Shown: in pieces, positions 9,024 through 18,106 of the stretch
How positions within the stretch are numbered: the stretch's first letter is position 1
How the letters are laid out: each line of letters starts with the position of its first letter
Source: Sphingomonas sp.
GTDB taxonomy: Bacteria; Pseudomonadota; Alphaproteobacteria; Sphingomonadales; Sphingomonadaceae
Reading direction: 5' to 3'
Assembly (NCBI RefSeq): GCF_017745215.1
Contig: NZ_JAGHZV010000016.1
Span: forward strand, 19,991 to 83,990
DNA: 64,000 nt
The notes under the pieces: generated by a model
Databases searched by the model: none
Seen by the model: the letters and a program-made list of their open reading frames with translations, nothing else
What the model was told of the DNA's origin: nothing
Made by a program: the position numbers and the translations under genes

Positions 9024-10129
9024 GCGCGCTCGGCAATTTCGCCAACTTCTTCCCGTCGCGGACCATCTCGCTGTACATGGTGAAGATGTTCATGATCCGC
9101 ACCTTCGCCATCCTGGCGGCGCTCGTGCTGGTCCTCCAGATGCTCGACCTGCTCTCGGAATCGGGCAAGATCCTCGCGGTGCCGGGCAATGGCGATGGCG
9201 AGATCTGGCGCTACGTCAGCATGCGCACGCCCGAGATCATCTCGCGCTTCCTGCCCTTCTCGGCGCTGCTCGGCACGATCATCACGCTCTCGCAGCTCAA
9301 CCAGAACAGCGAAGTCGTCGCGATGAAGAGCTCGGGGCTCTCGGCGCACCAGGTGCTCGCGCCGCTGATCGTCGCGGGACTGGGCGTGGCGATCGTCTCC
9401 TTCGCGTTCAACGAGCGGATCGTGGCCCGCGCGACCGCGACGCTGGAGGCGTGGAAGGCGGTCGACTACAACAGGCTCCCGGTCGACCATGGCGATCGCA
9501 GCAACGTGTGGGTGCGCAGCGGCGACGACCTGATCCAGGTCGAGCAGATCAACGGGCGCGGCGACGCCGCGCGGCTGCGTGGGATCACGATCAACGAGCG
9601 CGACAAGGGCGCGCTCACCTCGATGATCATGGCCGACAGCGGCACGCGCGAGGGAAAGGGCTGGCGGCTGCAGAACGCCCGGCGCTTCGACGTGATGACA
9701 GGCAAGCTCACGCCGCTCGGCACGGTGCATGCCGCCGACGGGGTGCGGCCCGACCAGTTCACGCTGGCGCAGGTCGATGCGGATTCGCTGTCGTTCATCG
9801 GCCTGTCGGAGGCGATCACCGACCTCAAGGCCGCCGGCCGCCAGACCGACGCGCTCGAAGGCGCGCTGTGGCACAAATTCTCGGGGCCGCTTTCGGCGGT
9901 GCTGATGCCCTTGCTGGGCGCCGTGGCGGCGTTCGGCATCGCGCGTTCGGGCAAGCTGTTCCTGCGCGCGGTGGTCGGGATGGCGCTGGGCTTCCTCTAT
10001 TTCGTCGCGGACAATTTCGCGCTCGCGATGGGCAACCTCGGTGCCTATTGGCCCTTCCTCGCCGCCTGGGGACCGTTCCTGCTGTTCCTGATGATCGGCG
10101 AAGCGGTGCTGCTGCGGACCGAGGAATAG
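9020..10129 (+). CDS. lptG: LptG/YjgQ-family LPS export permease
   Basis: MSALGNFANFFPSRTISLYMVKMFMIRTFAILAALVLVLQMLDLLSESGKI; ATGA overlap with lptF. Confidence 0.85.
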   Translation: MSALGNFANFFPSRTISLYMVKMFMIRTFAILAALVLVLQMLDLLSESGKILAVPGNGDGEIWRYVSMRTPEIISRFLPFSALLGTIITLSQLNQNSEVVAMKSSGLSAHQVLAPLIVAGLGVAIVSFAFNERIVARATATLEAWKAVDYNRLPVDHGDRSNVWVRSGDDLIQVEQINGRGDAARLRGITINERDKGALTSMIMADSGTREGKGWRLQNARRFDVMTGKLTPLGTVHAADGVRPDQFTLAQVDADSLSFIGLSEAITDLKAAGRQTDALEGALWHKFSGPLSAVLMPLLGAVAAFGIARSGKLFLRAVVGMALGFLYFVADNFALAMGNLGAYWPFLAAWGPFLLFLMIGEAVLLRTEE

Positions 10130-10138
10130 TCCGCTGAC

Positions 10139-10220
10139 CGTCACTCCGGCGACAGTCGGGGCCCAGAGTTACGGAGGACGTCGCTCGCGGTCCTGGCACC
10201 CGGCTTTCGCCGGGATGACG
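10139..10220 (-). repeat. 82-bp palindromic repeat, copy 4 (diverged; core inverted)
   Basis: TCACTCCGGCGACAGTCGGGGCCCAG...CACCCGGCTTTCGCCGGGATGACG. Confidence 0.85.
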
Positions 10221-10245
10221 ACCGAAGAGGGTGCGAACATGAAAA

Positions 10246-10271
10246 AGGCCGGAGCATCGCCGCCCCGGCCC
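10246..10271 (-). terminator. Intrinsic terminator of the desaturase gene
   Basis: Minus strand GGCCGGGGCGGCGATGCTCCGGCC followed by TTTTT. Confidence 0.65.
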
Positions 10272-10299
10272 CCGTTCCTGAAAACCCGGCCCTGAAAGC

Positions 10300-11400
10300 T
10301 CAGCGCGCGATCATCGTGCTCCGCACCAGCCGGACGACCAGCCCGGGCAGCCCCGGATAGCTCGCCTTGTGGTAGGCCGAGTCCCGCCCAAGCGCCTCGC
10401 TCAACCGGCGGTGTGCCTCGCCCAGCGCGTGATAGGGCACGCCCGGCAGCAGGTGATGGAGCGCATGGTAGCGCAGCCCCACCGGCGCCCAGAGCAAGGG
10501 CAGCATCCCCGGCGGCGGCACGTTGACCGAGTCGAGATATTGCGCGGTCACGCTCATCGGCTCGCCTTCATTCTCCCAGAGATGCGCGACGAGCGTGCGA
10601 ACCTGGTTGATCACCGCGCCCACCGCGAACACGCCGAGATACGTCAGGAAGGCGCGCACCGGGATCACGTCGGCGACCACCATCGCGACCAGCGCGATCG
10701 CCCAGAGGCTGGTCGCGACCTCGAGCGCGAGCCAAAGCCGCTTCGCCTCGCCCTCGGGCGCGCGGCGGCGGAAGGCGGGGTTGATCGCCAGCGCCGAATA
10801 GCGTTCGACCACCAGCTTGCGCACCGGCGGGAAGACCAGCGAGAGCGGCGCGAACACCGCGAAGCGCACGATCAGCGCGACCGGCGCCAGCGCGGCGAGC
10901 AGCACGAACACCGGCACCGTCCAGGGCTTCATCAGCGCGAGCGGCAGATATTCGGGGTCCTCCGCGGTGCCGTAGCGGGTGCGGGCGTGGTGGAGGTTGT
11001 GCACGCCTTCGTACATGAACGAAGGCGCCATCGTCGGGATGCCGATCACCAGGTTCCAGTAGAGCCGAAACCCGGGCACCGCCGAATGCTTGATGTGCGA
11101 GACTTCGTGGATGAAGCTGCCCGCGCGGTAGAGCGCCAGCGCCGAGACGAGGCCCGCGACGATCGCCCAGCCGAGCGGCAGCATGATCGCGGCGCAGAGC
11201 GCGCCCCAGCCGACGATCACCGACAGCGTGAGATCGGTCCAATAGACCCAGGGCTTGGGCGCGTTGAGGTCACGCGTCAGGTCGGCGGCGGCGCGCAGCA
11301 TCGCCTTGTCCTCGGCGCGGCGGACATCGGCAGCCGTCCGCGAAGACGCCTTGCCTGCGTCCGCGTCATGCCATTCGAAAGCGACGATACCACTGGTCAT
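10300..11400 (-). CDS. Fatty acid desaturase family protein
   Basis: Histidine boxes HEVSHIKH, HNLHHARTRYG, HALHHLLPGVPYHALGEAHRRL; ATG at 11400. Confidence 0.85.
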   Translation of the reverse strand: MTSGIVAFEWHDADAGKASSRTAADVRRAEDKAMLRAAADLTRDLNAPKPWVYWTDLTLSVIVGWGALCAAIMLPLGWAIVAGLVSALALYRAGSFIHEVSHIKHSAVPGFRLYWNLVIGIPTMAPSFMYEGVHNLHHARTRYGTAEDPEYLPLALMKPWTVPVFVLLAALAPVALIVRFAVFAPLSLVFPPVRKLVVERYSALAINPAFRRRAPEGEAKRLWLALEVATSLWAIALVAMVVADVIPVRAFLTYLGVFAVGAVINQVRTLVAHLWENEGEPMSVTAQYLDSVNVPPPGMLPLLWAPVGLRYHALHHLLPGVPYHALGEAHRRLSEALGRDSAYHKASYPGLPGLVVRLVRSTMIAR

Positions 11401-11551
11401 ACTGGCCCCTTGCCCGGAGATAGTGGCTAGATGGTGGCATGGGAAGGGGTGCGCCCGGCCCGCCTGCCTCACCGCCGCCCTTCTCTAGGCGCTTGACACG
11501 GCCTCGCGCGAGCGAGACTGGATCCGCCGCGCAAAGACGAGGACCCATCAC

Positions 11552-12721
11552 TTGGCACAAGCCGCACCGACCGTCCGCCCGATCTCGATCGACAACAAGG
11601 CGGACAAGAAGGCCTATATCGACCTGGCCTATCGCCTCAACGCCAAGGATCCCGCCTGGGTGCCGCCGCTGCGCGACGAAGTGGCGGGGATGATCGATCC
11701 CAAGAAGAACGGCTGGTTCAGCCATGCCGAGAACCAGCTGTTCCTCGCCGAGCGCGACGGCCGCGTCGTGGGGCGCATCTCGGCGCACATCGACTTCCTC
11801 GCGCTCGAGCAGCCGCCCGAGCAGGGCTTCGGCCCCGGCACCGGCTTCTGGGGCATGATCGAGGCCGAGGACGAGGCGACCGCGCAGGCGCTGATCGCCG
11901 CCGCCGAGGGCTGGCTCAAGGCCAAGGGCATGACGCGCGCGCTCGGCCCCGTCAGCCTCTCGGTCTGGGAGGAGCCCGGCCTGCTGGTGAAGGGCCATGA
12001 ACAGTCGCCGACGATCATGATGGGGCACAACCTGCCCGAATATCAGGGCTGGATCGAAGCGCTGGGCTACGAGCGCGCGAAGACGCTGCTCACCTATGAG
12101 CTCGACGTGTCGAAGGAATTCCCGCCCGTCGTCCAGCGCATCGTCAGCTCGGGCGAGAAGAACCCGCGGATCAGGATCCGCATGGTCGACAAGAGCAAGT
12201 TCGCCGAGGAAGCGCAGGTGATCCTCGACATCATGAACGACGCCTGGTCGGGCAACTGGGGCTTCGTGCCGCTCACCCAGCGCGAAGTCGACGATGTCGG
12301 CAAGAAGATGAAGCCGATCGTCTTCGAGGAAATGATCCGCATCGCCGAGTACGACGGCAAGCCCGTGGCCTTCATGATCACGCTGCCGGACATGAACGAG
12401 GCGATCAAGCCGTTCAACGGCAAGCTCTTCCCGTTCAACTTCCTCAAGCTGCTGTGGTGGCTCAGGAAGCCGATGGTCCACACCGCGCGCGTGCCGCTGA
12501 TGGGCGTGGTGAAGGAGCTGCAGACCAGCCGGCTTGCCAGCCAGCTCGCCTTCATGATGATCTCCTACATCCGCCGCGCGACCGTGGCGAAGTACGGCGC
12601 CAGGCGCGGCGAGATCGGCTGGATCCTCGAGGACAATATCGGGATGAAGTCGATCGCCGAAGCGATCGAGAGCCGCGTGAACCGCGAATATGTCATCTAC
12701 GAAAAGCCGCTGACGGCCTGA
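11552..12721 (+). CDS. GNAT-fold/YghO-like protein, candidate bacterial ceramide synthase (bCerS)
   Basis: MAQAAPTVRPISIDNKADKKAYIDLAYRLNAKDPAWVPPLRDEVAGMIDPKKNGWFSHAENQLFLAERDGRVVGRI...; TTG start; within the spt locus. Confidence 0.65.
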   Translation: MAQAAPTVRPISIDNKADKKAYIDLAYRLNAKDPAWVPPLRDEVAGMIDPKKNGWFSHAENQLFLAERDGRVVGRISAHIDFLALEQPPEQGFGPGTGFWGMIEAEDEATAQALIAAAEGWLKAKGMTRALGPVSLSVWEEPGLLVKGHEQSPTIMMGHNLPEYQGWIEALGYERAKTLLTYELDVSKEFPPVVQRIVSSGEKNPRIRIRMVDKSKFAEEAQVILDIMNDAWSGNWGFVPLTQREVDDVGKKMKPIVFEEMIRIAEYDGKPVAFMITLPDMNEAIKPFNGKLFPFNFLKLLWWLRKPMVHTARVPLMGVVKELQTSRLASQLAFMMISYIRRATVAKYGARRGEIGWILEDNIGMKSIAEAIESRVNREYVIYEKPLTA

Positions 12722-12841
12722 ATTGTCCGCGGCTTTCGGTACGGCTTCCGCGGCCGGGCGTGCCGTGGATGGGGGACCACGACACGCCCGTCGCAAGCCG
12801 GCAGCGCGAACGCGAGGGCGCTGCCGGAAGGTCGTGCCGGC

Positions 12842-13117
12842 TCAGCGAGCCTGAAGGTCCAGCGGATCGACGCCGTCTTCCTTGATCCAGCGCTCGCGGG
12901 TCTTGCAGGTCTGGTGGCCGATGCGCGAACCGGTGGTGAACTGCTTCACGCAGATCATGCGCGACTTGGAGACCTCGGCCTTTTCCTGGGTCTTGGCGAC
13001 GGGCGCCTTGTCGCCGTCGGGCGACGCGGCGAAGGCGGGGGTCATCGTGCCGGCGAGCAGCGCAGCGGCGGCGATGGTGGCGGCGGTGCGGGTGGCGCGG
13101 CCGAACGTGGCGGTCAT
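12842..13117 (-). CDS. Small secreted protein, function unknown
   Basis: Signal peptide ...AAALLAGTMTPAFAA; conserved-looking MICVKQFTTGSRIGHQTCKTRERWIKEDG. Confidence 0.65.
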   Translation of the reverse strand: MTATFGRATRTAATIAAAALLAGTMTPAFAASPDGDKAPVAKTQEKAEVSKSRMICVKQFTTGSRIGHQTCKTRERWIKEDGVDPLDLQAR

Positions 13118-13353
13118 GTCTCTAACTCCCTCTCTGCTTCCTCCAGGCCAGGGGGGTCTCGGCCTGTACCCAAGGAATTGCATCGAGCGTGCCAGTTTAT
13201 GATTTACTTTAATATCAATATCTTAGCTTAAACGAGAAGGCAGTGACGGTGCTATAGTACAGTAAATCACGCCAGCTTTTGGGAAAGCCCGCCGATGAGG
13301 CGGACGGAGGCGCGCAATGGCGAGCGGTTTTCCGAAAGGGGCCCGGGCCGCAA

Positions 13354-14148
13354 TCAGAAGCGGCGGGCGATTCCGGCGTAGATCTCGGTGTCCGCGGCGT
13401 CGTGGTTGAGCCCCAGCGCGCCACCCACGTCGAGCTGGAGATCGTCCGAGACCGACCAGGCGAACGAGCCCCCGGCATAGCCCTGTGTCGTCCCGCCCGC
13501 GGGATCCTCGTCGCGGATCCACTGGCCCTCGAGCGTGAAGGACAGCGCCGAGGTGAGCGGCACGCCGAGCCCGACGACTTCGCTCGCCTGGAAATGGCGG
13601 CCATGCCCGTCGCCGTCGACCGCGGCGGCGAGCGTCGCGGTGCTCTGGATCGAGAAGTCGCCCGGAAGCGCGAGGCTGGCCGGAATGGCGAGCGCGGCGC
13701 TCCAGTCCCCTGCCCCGGCCGGCGCCTTGCCGACCGGCAGCATCACCAGCGGCTCGAGCGTGATCGAGAAGCCGCTGCCGTCTGGATGGACGAGGTTCTT
13801 GCGCAGGCCGAGCGTCAGGTCGCCCACCGCGCTGCCGGTAGCCACGCCGCCAGCATCGCGGACACGCTCGCGGACATAGGGGGTCCAGCCGATCTCGGCT
13901 TCGAAGCTGGTGCCGATCCCGGCGCGGACGAGCGTGTCGGCGAGCGTGATCGTGTCGGTCACCGCGCCGCCGCTCCTGTCATGCTGCCAGTCGGCAAGGC
14001 CCGTCTCGACCGAGACGCGGCCCGGCGCAATCGTGCAGGGCGTGTCGCCCAGGCCGGGGCGCGCGGGGCAATAGTCGCGCTCCTCCTGCGCCATCGCGGG
14101 GGTCGCGGCGGCCAGGGCGAGAGGTCCAACGATCCAGATCGGCTTCAT
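13354..14148 (-). CDS. Outer-membrane transporter-like protein (MetA/phenol-degradation-pathway-like)
   Basis: MKPIWIVGPLALAAATPAMAQEERDYCPARPGLGDTPCTIAPGRVSVETGLADW..., signal peptide, C-terminal ...AGIARRF. Confidence 0.6.
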   Translation of the reverse strand: MKPIWIVGPLALAAATPAMAQEERDYCPARPGLGDTPCTIAPGRVSVETGLADWQHDRSGGAVTDTITLADTLVRAGIGTSFEAEIGWTPYVRERVRDAGGVATGSAVGDLTLGLRKNLVHPDGSGFSITLEPLVMLPVGKAPAGAGDWSAALAIPASLALPGDFSIQSTATLAAAVDGDGHGRHFQASEVVGLGVPLTSALSFTLEGQWIRDEDPAGGTTQGYAGGSFAWSVSDDLQLDVGGALGLNHDAADTEIYAGIARRF

Positions 14149-14185
14149 CGCGATGCTCCAGTCTCCTGGACGCATCATAGCAGGC

Positions 14186-14956
14186 TCAGCGCAGCTGCAC
14201 CCAGGTCGGCGCATGATCGCTCGCCTTCTCGCGGCCGCGATAGTCCTTGTCGACTCCGGCGTTGAGGAAGCGGTCGGCGGCGATCGGGCTCAGCAGCAGG
14301 TGATCGATGCGGAAGCCCGCGTCGCGCTGCCAGGCGCCGGCCTGATAGTCCCAGAAGGTCCAGACCCCGCCCTGGGGGAAGCGCGTGCGCAGCGAATCGG
14401 TCCAGCCCTGCGCGAGCAGGCCGCGGTAGCGATCGCGCGCCTCCGGCTGCATCAGCGCATCCTCGGCCATCGCGCGAACCGAGAAGGTGTCATCGTCGTT
14501 AGGGATGACATTGTAGTCGCCGGCAAGCACCACCGGCCGCTCCTCGGCGAGCAGCGCAAGGGCGCGGTCCTGCAGCCGCTCCATCCATTTGAGCTTATAG
14601 TCGAACTTGGGGCCGGGCTGCGGATTGCCGTTGGGCAGGTAGATCGACGCGACGATCAGGTCGCCGACCTCGCATTCGATGTAGCGACTGTGCGCGTCGT
14701 CGGGATCGCCCGCGAGCCCGCGCTGGCGCTCGACCGGCTGCTGGCCCTTCGCCAGCACCGCGACGCCGTTGAAACCCTTCTGGCCGTGCCAGACCGCGCC
14801 ATAGCCGGCGGCCTCGATGTCCTTGGTGGGGATGCCCTCGTCGGCGCTCTTGAGCTCCTGGAGGCACACCACGTCGGGCTGCTGCTCGGCGAGATATTCG
14901 AGCAGCCGCTCGAGCCGGGCCTTGATGCCGTTGACGTTGTAGGTGACGAGCTTCAA
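14186..14956 (-). CDS. xthA: Exodeoxyribonuclease III
   Basis: MKLVTYNVNGIKARLERLLEYLAEQQPDVVCLQELKSADE...ASDHAPTWVQL. Confidence 0.9.
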   Translation of the reverse strand: MKLVTYNVNGIKARLERLLEYLAEQQPDVVCLQELKSADEGIPTKDIEAAGYGAVWHGQKGFNGVAVLAKGQQPVERQRGLAGDPDDAHSRYIECEVGDLIVASIYLPNGNPQPGPKFDYKLKWMERLQDRALALLAEERPVVLAGDYNVIPNDDDTFSVRAMAEDALMQPEARDRYRGLLAQGWTDSLRTRFPQGGVWTFWDYQAGAWQRDAGFRIDHLLLSPIAADRFLNAGVDKDYRGREKASDHAPTWVQLR

Positions 14957-14966
14957 CGCGGCGCGC

Positions 14967-15302
14967 TCAGACCGAGAAGCTCGACCCGCAGCCGCAGCCC
15001 GAGGCGGCGTTGGGGTTGTCGACGCGGAACGCCGCGCCGCCGAGCGATTCGACGAAGTCGACGCTGGCGCCGCGGACGAGGTCGAGGCTGATCGAATCGA
15101 CCACCAGCTTCACGCCGTCGGTCTCGGCGACGATATCGTCGCCCTCGATCCCCTCGGCGAAGCCGAACTTGTACTGGAAGCCCGAGCAGCCGCCGCCTTC
15201 GACCGAGAGGCGGAGGATCGCGGGCTTGCTGGTCTTCGCCGCGATCACGGCGACGCGCGCGGCGGCGGCGGGCGTGAGCGCGATGTCGGCGACGGTGGTC
15301 AT
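14967..15302 (-). CDS. erpA: Iron-sulfur cluster insertion protein ErpA / A-type carrier
   Basis: SVEGGGCSGFQYKF...NPNAASGCGCGSSFSV. Confidence 0.9.
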   Translation of the reverse strand: MTTVADIALTPAAAARVAVIAAKTSKPAILRLSVEGGGCSGFQYKFGFAEGIEGDDIVAETDGVKLVVDSISLDLVRGASVDFVESLGGAAFRVDNPNAASGCGCGSSFSV

Positions 15303-15358
15303 GCGGGGGAGATAGTGGCGTGCGGGGCGAAGGGCAACCAGCCACCGCGCTCCATGAC

Positions 15359-15440
15359 CGTCATCCCGGCGAAAGCCGGGACCCAGGGTCACGAGCGATG
15401 CGGCTTGCTGCCCTGGGTCCCGGCTTTCGCCGGGATGACG
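15359..15440 (+). repeat. 82-bp palindromic repeat, copy 5
   Basis: Same inverted arms. Confidence 0.95.
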
Positions 15441-15477
15441 GCATCAGTATCGGGATTAGAAGTTCGCCAAAACGACG

Positions 15478-15501
15478 GAGGCCGCCTCTTCGGGCGGCCT
15501 C
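15478..15501 (-). terminator. Candidate intrinsic terminator of the M23 peptidase gene
   Basis: GAGGCCGCC-TCTTCG-GGCGGCCTC perfect 9-bp stem; minus strand then reads CGTCGTTTTGG. Confidence 0.55.
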
Positions 15502-15529
15502 TCGCTCCTCTCCTGCTGGACTCGGAAAC

Positions 15530-16717
15530 TCAGTCGGCGGCGGGGCCGCCCATCGCGCCCTTCTGCTGGATCGCGGCGAGATAGCCGCCGTTCTGCAGGA
15601 AGGGCACCGGGTTCACCGCCTTGCCGTCGACGCGCACCTCGTAGTGGAGGTGACTGCCGGTCGAGCGGCCGGTCGAGCCCATCAGGCCGATCAGCTGGCC
15701 GCGCTTCACCTTGGTGTTCTCGCCGATCAGGATCTTCGACATATGGCCGTAGCGCGTCGAGATGCCGTGGCCGTGGCTGATCTCGACCATGTTGCCATAG
15801 CCGCCGACGCGGCCGGCGCGCGCGACGACGCCATCGGCCGTCGCATAGATCGGCGTGCCGAGCGCCCCGGGGATGTCGACGCCCGGATGCATCGCCGCCG
15901 AGCCGCGGAACGGATCCGAACGCACCCCGAAGGTGCTCGAAAACGTGATGTTCTCGACCGGCTGGAGCGACGGGATCGAGATCACCGTCTGCTCGAGGTT
16001 GTCGAGCTTCTGCCAGGTGAGGAACAGCGAGCGGAACTGCGCGTCGGCATCGGCCGCAGCCGTATCGCCGCCATCGCCGTCGGCCGCTTCAAGCGGACCG
16101 CCCATGCCGCCCTGGACGATCGGGAAGCCGCCCTCGAAGCGCTGCGGATCGAGGCCGAGGCCGCGAATCTTCGCCGCGGTCTGGCTGTAGCGCGCGTTGA
16201 GCACTGCCTGCGCCTTGCCGGCGAGCGCCAGCTGGCGGCTCTCGAGCTTGCGCAGCGGCGCGAGGACTTCCTCGGCGATCGCGCTGGTCTTGTTCGCGGC
16301 GTCGGGGATCGGCTGGTTGATCTTGGCGCGATCGGCGTTGCCGGTCAGCGCGGCGGAGATCAGCGCCTGGTTGTGCTCGACGCGCGCGGCGTGCGCCTTG
16401 ACCGAGGCCTTGGCGGCCTCGACGTCGTCCTGCATCTTCTGGACCTGCTTGGCCATCTCGGCCATCTGCGCCTGGGGCGAAGTGTCCTTGCCGGCCACGC
16501 CGCTCACCGAGATCGCGCCGACCATCGCCTGCGCCACGCCATAGCCCGAGAAGAGCACGGTGACGGCGCCCACGCAGGCGACCACCGCCTGGGTGCGCCC
16601 GGCGATGCTGAAGCGCTTCAGGTCGCGTCCGTCGTGAAAGATGAAGTCTCGCGTCGTGAACAGGGCGCGGATGCGGTCCGCGAGCCGCGCCTGTTTGCTG
16701 TACGATGCGTTAGCCAT
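15530..16717 (-). CDS. M23 family metallopeptidase with N-terminal TM
   Basis: HPGVDIPGALGTPIYATADGVVARAGRVGGYGNMVEISHGHGISTRYGHMS...GRSTGSHLHYEVRVDGKAVNPVPFL. Confidence 0.9.
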   Translation of the reverse strand: MANASYSKQARLADRIRALFTTRDFIFHDGRDLKRFSIAGRTQAVVACVGAVTVLFSGYGVAQAMVGAISVSGVAGKDTSPQAQMAEMAKQVQKMQDDVEAAKASVKAHAARVEHNQALISAALTGNADRAKINQPIPDAANKTSAIAEEVLAPLRKLESRQLALAGKAQAVLNARYSQTAAKIRGLGLDPQRFEGGFPIVQGGMGGPLEAADGDGGDTAAADADAQFRSLFLTWQKLDNLEQTVISIPSLQPVENITFSSTFGVRSDPFRGSAAMHPGVDIPGALGTPIYATADGVVARAGRVGGYGNMVEISHGHGISTRYGHMSKILIGENTKVKRGQLIGLMGSTGRSTGSHLHYEVRVDGKAVNPVPFLQNGGYLAAIQQKGAMGGPAAD

Positions 16718-16838
16718 GAGTCCCCGGCAAACCAAGGAAGACAGCGCCGGTTGATCCCAGCGTCAGCCTTCGAATTTCACTATGTCGAACGCAGCCCCTC
16801 CGCGTCGCGACCCCTGCCACGACTTTTGGTATGGGAAC

Positions 16839-17633
16839 TCATTGGGCCGCAAGTGGTTGGTAATAATCGCGCGTCAAACCGGCTGAGTCGCGCGCCGAGT
16901 CGTTGAACGGTGGCTTAACCAGCCCGCGGAAATGGCGCTCGACCAGCTCGCGCCACTTGGTTTCGGGCACGAAACTTTCGCGCGCGCAGCCCGATTCGAA
17001 CCAATATGTCCCTGCCCGAACATGGCGGACCTCGTCGTTGAGAATCCGTGTGAGGATTCGGGCGCTGGCTGCATCGCCGACAGCCGAAAGCCGATCGATC
17101 GTCGAGGGCGTGACGTCGAGCCCGCGCGCCTCCAGCACCATCGGCACGATCGCGAGCCGCGCGAGCACGTCGTGCGCCGTCGCGGTCGCGGCGTCCCACA
17201 GCCCGTCGTGCGCAGGCAGCGCACCGTAGCGGCTGCCGAGCTGCTTCAGCCGCCGGTCGAGCAGCGCGAAGTGCATCGCCTCGTCGGCGCCCACGCCGAA
17301 CCAGTCGTCGACGAACGCTCGCGGGAAATGCGCGCCGAACCGTCCGGCCATGTCGAACGCCAAGTCGATCGCGACGAACTCGATGTGCGCCAGCGCATGG
17401 ATCAGCGCGATGCGGCTGCGTTCCGATCCCGCCTTGCCACGCTTGGGCATGCGGTTGGGCGGGAGCAGCTCGGGCTCGGCCGGGCGCGCCGGGCGATCGG
17501 GCATGGCGACGTCGAAGTCATGCGCCAGCCGGCCCATCCGCCAGCCGCGCGCAGCCGCTCGCGCCGCCATCACCTTGTCGCGCGGGTCGGCCGCCGCGAG
17601 GACGGCTCGCGCCGCCTCAGCGACGCTGCGCAT
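16839..17633 (-). CDS. DUF455 family ferritin-like protein
   Basis: IALIHALAHIEFVAIDLAFDMAGRF...DDWFGVGADEAMHFALL. Confidence 0.75.
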   Translation of the reverse strand: MRSVAEAARAVLAAADPRDKVMAARAAARGWRMGRLAHDFDVAMPDRPARPAEPELLPPNRMPKRGKAGSERSRIALIHALAHIEFVAIDLAFDMAGRFGAHFPRAFVDDWFGVGADEAMHFALLDRRLKQLGSRYGALPAHDGLWDAATATAHDVLARLAIVPMVLEARGLDVTPSTIDRLSAVGDAASARILTRILNDEVRHVRAGTYWFESGCARESFVPETKWRELVERHFRGLVKPPFNDSARDSAGLTRDYYQPLAAQ

Positions 17634-18106
17634 CAGCCGTGGCCCAGGTCGCGCACGGCTTCGAGCACGTCGATCGCATGGCCGGGCACGCGCACCCGGC
17701 GCCAGGCGCGCACGAGCTTGCCCTCGGCGTCGAACAGGAAGGTCGAGCGGTCGATCCCCATGTATTTCTTGCCGTAGAGCGACTTCTCGACCCACACGCC
17801 GAACGCCTGCATCGCCTTGTCGTCGGTATCCGTCGCGAGCGGCACGGTGAGGTCGTATTTCGAGATGAACTTCTGATGCTTGATCGCGCCGTCCTTCGAG
17901 ACGCCGAGCACCGCCGCGCCGAGCGCTTCGAACTCGGGCATCAGCGCCGAGAAGTCCTGCGCCTCGCGCGTGCAGCCCGAGGTATCGTCCTTGGGGTAGA
18001 AATAGAGCACGAACGGCTTGCCGACGCAGTCGCGCAGCGCGATCTTGCCGCCCGCAGGCGTGTCGAGCTCGATCGCCGGAATCTTGTCGCCCTCTTCGAT
18101 TGCCAT
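17633..18106 (-). CDS. bcp: Thioredoxin-dependent peroxiredoxin (BCP family)
   Basis: FVLYFYPKDDTSGCTREAQDFS motif. Confidence 0.9.
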   Translation of the reverse strand: MAIEEGDKIPAIELDTPAGGKIALRDCVGKPFVLYFYPKDDTSGCTREAQDFSALMPEFEALGAAVLGVSKDGAIKHQKFISKYDLTVPLATDTDDKAMQAFGVWVEKSLYGKKYMGIDRSTFLFDAEGKLVRAWRRVRVPGHAIDVLEAVRDLGHG

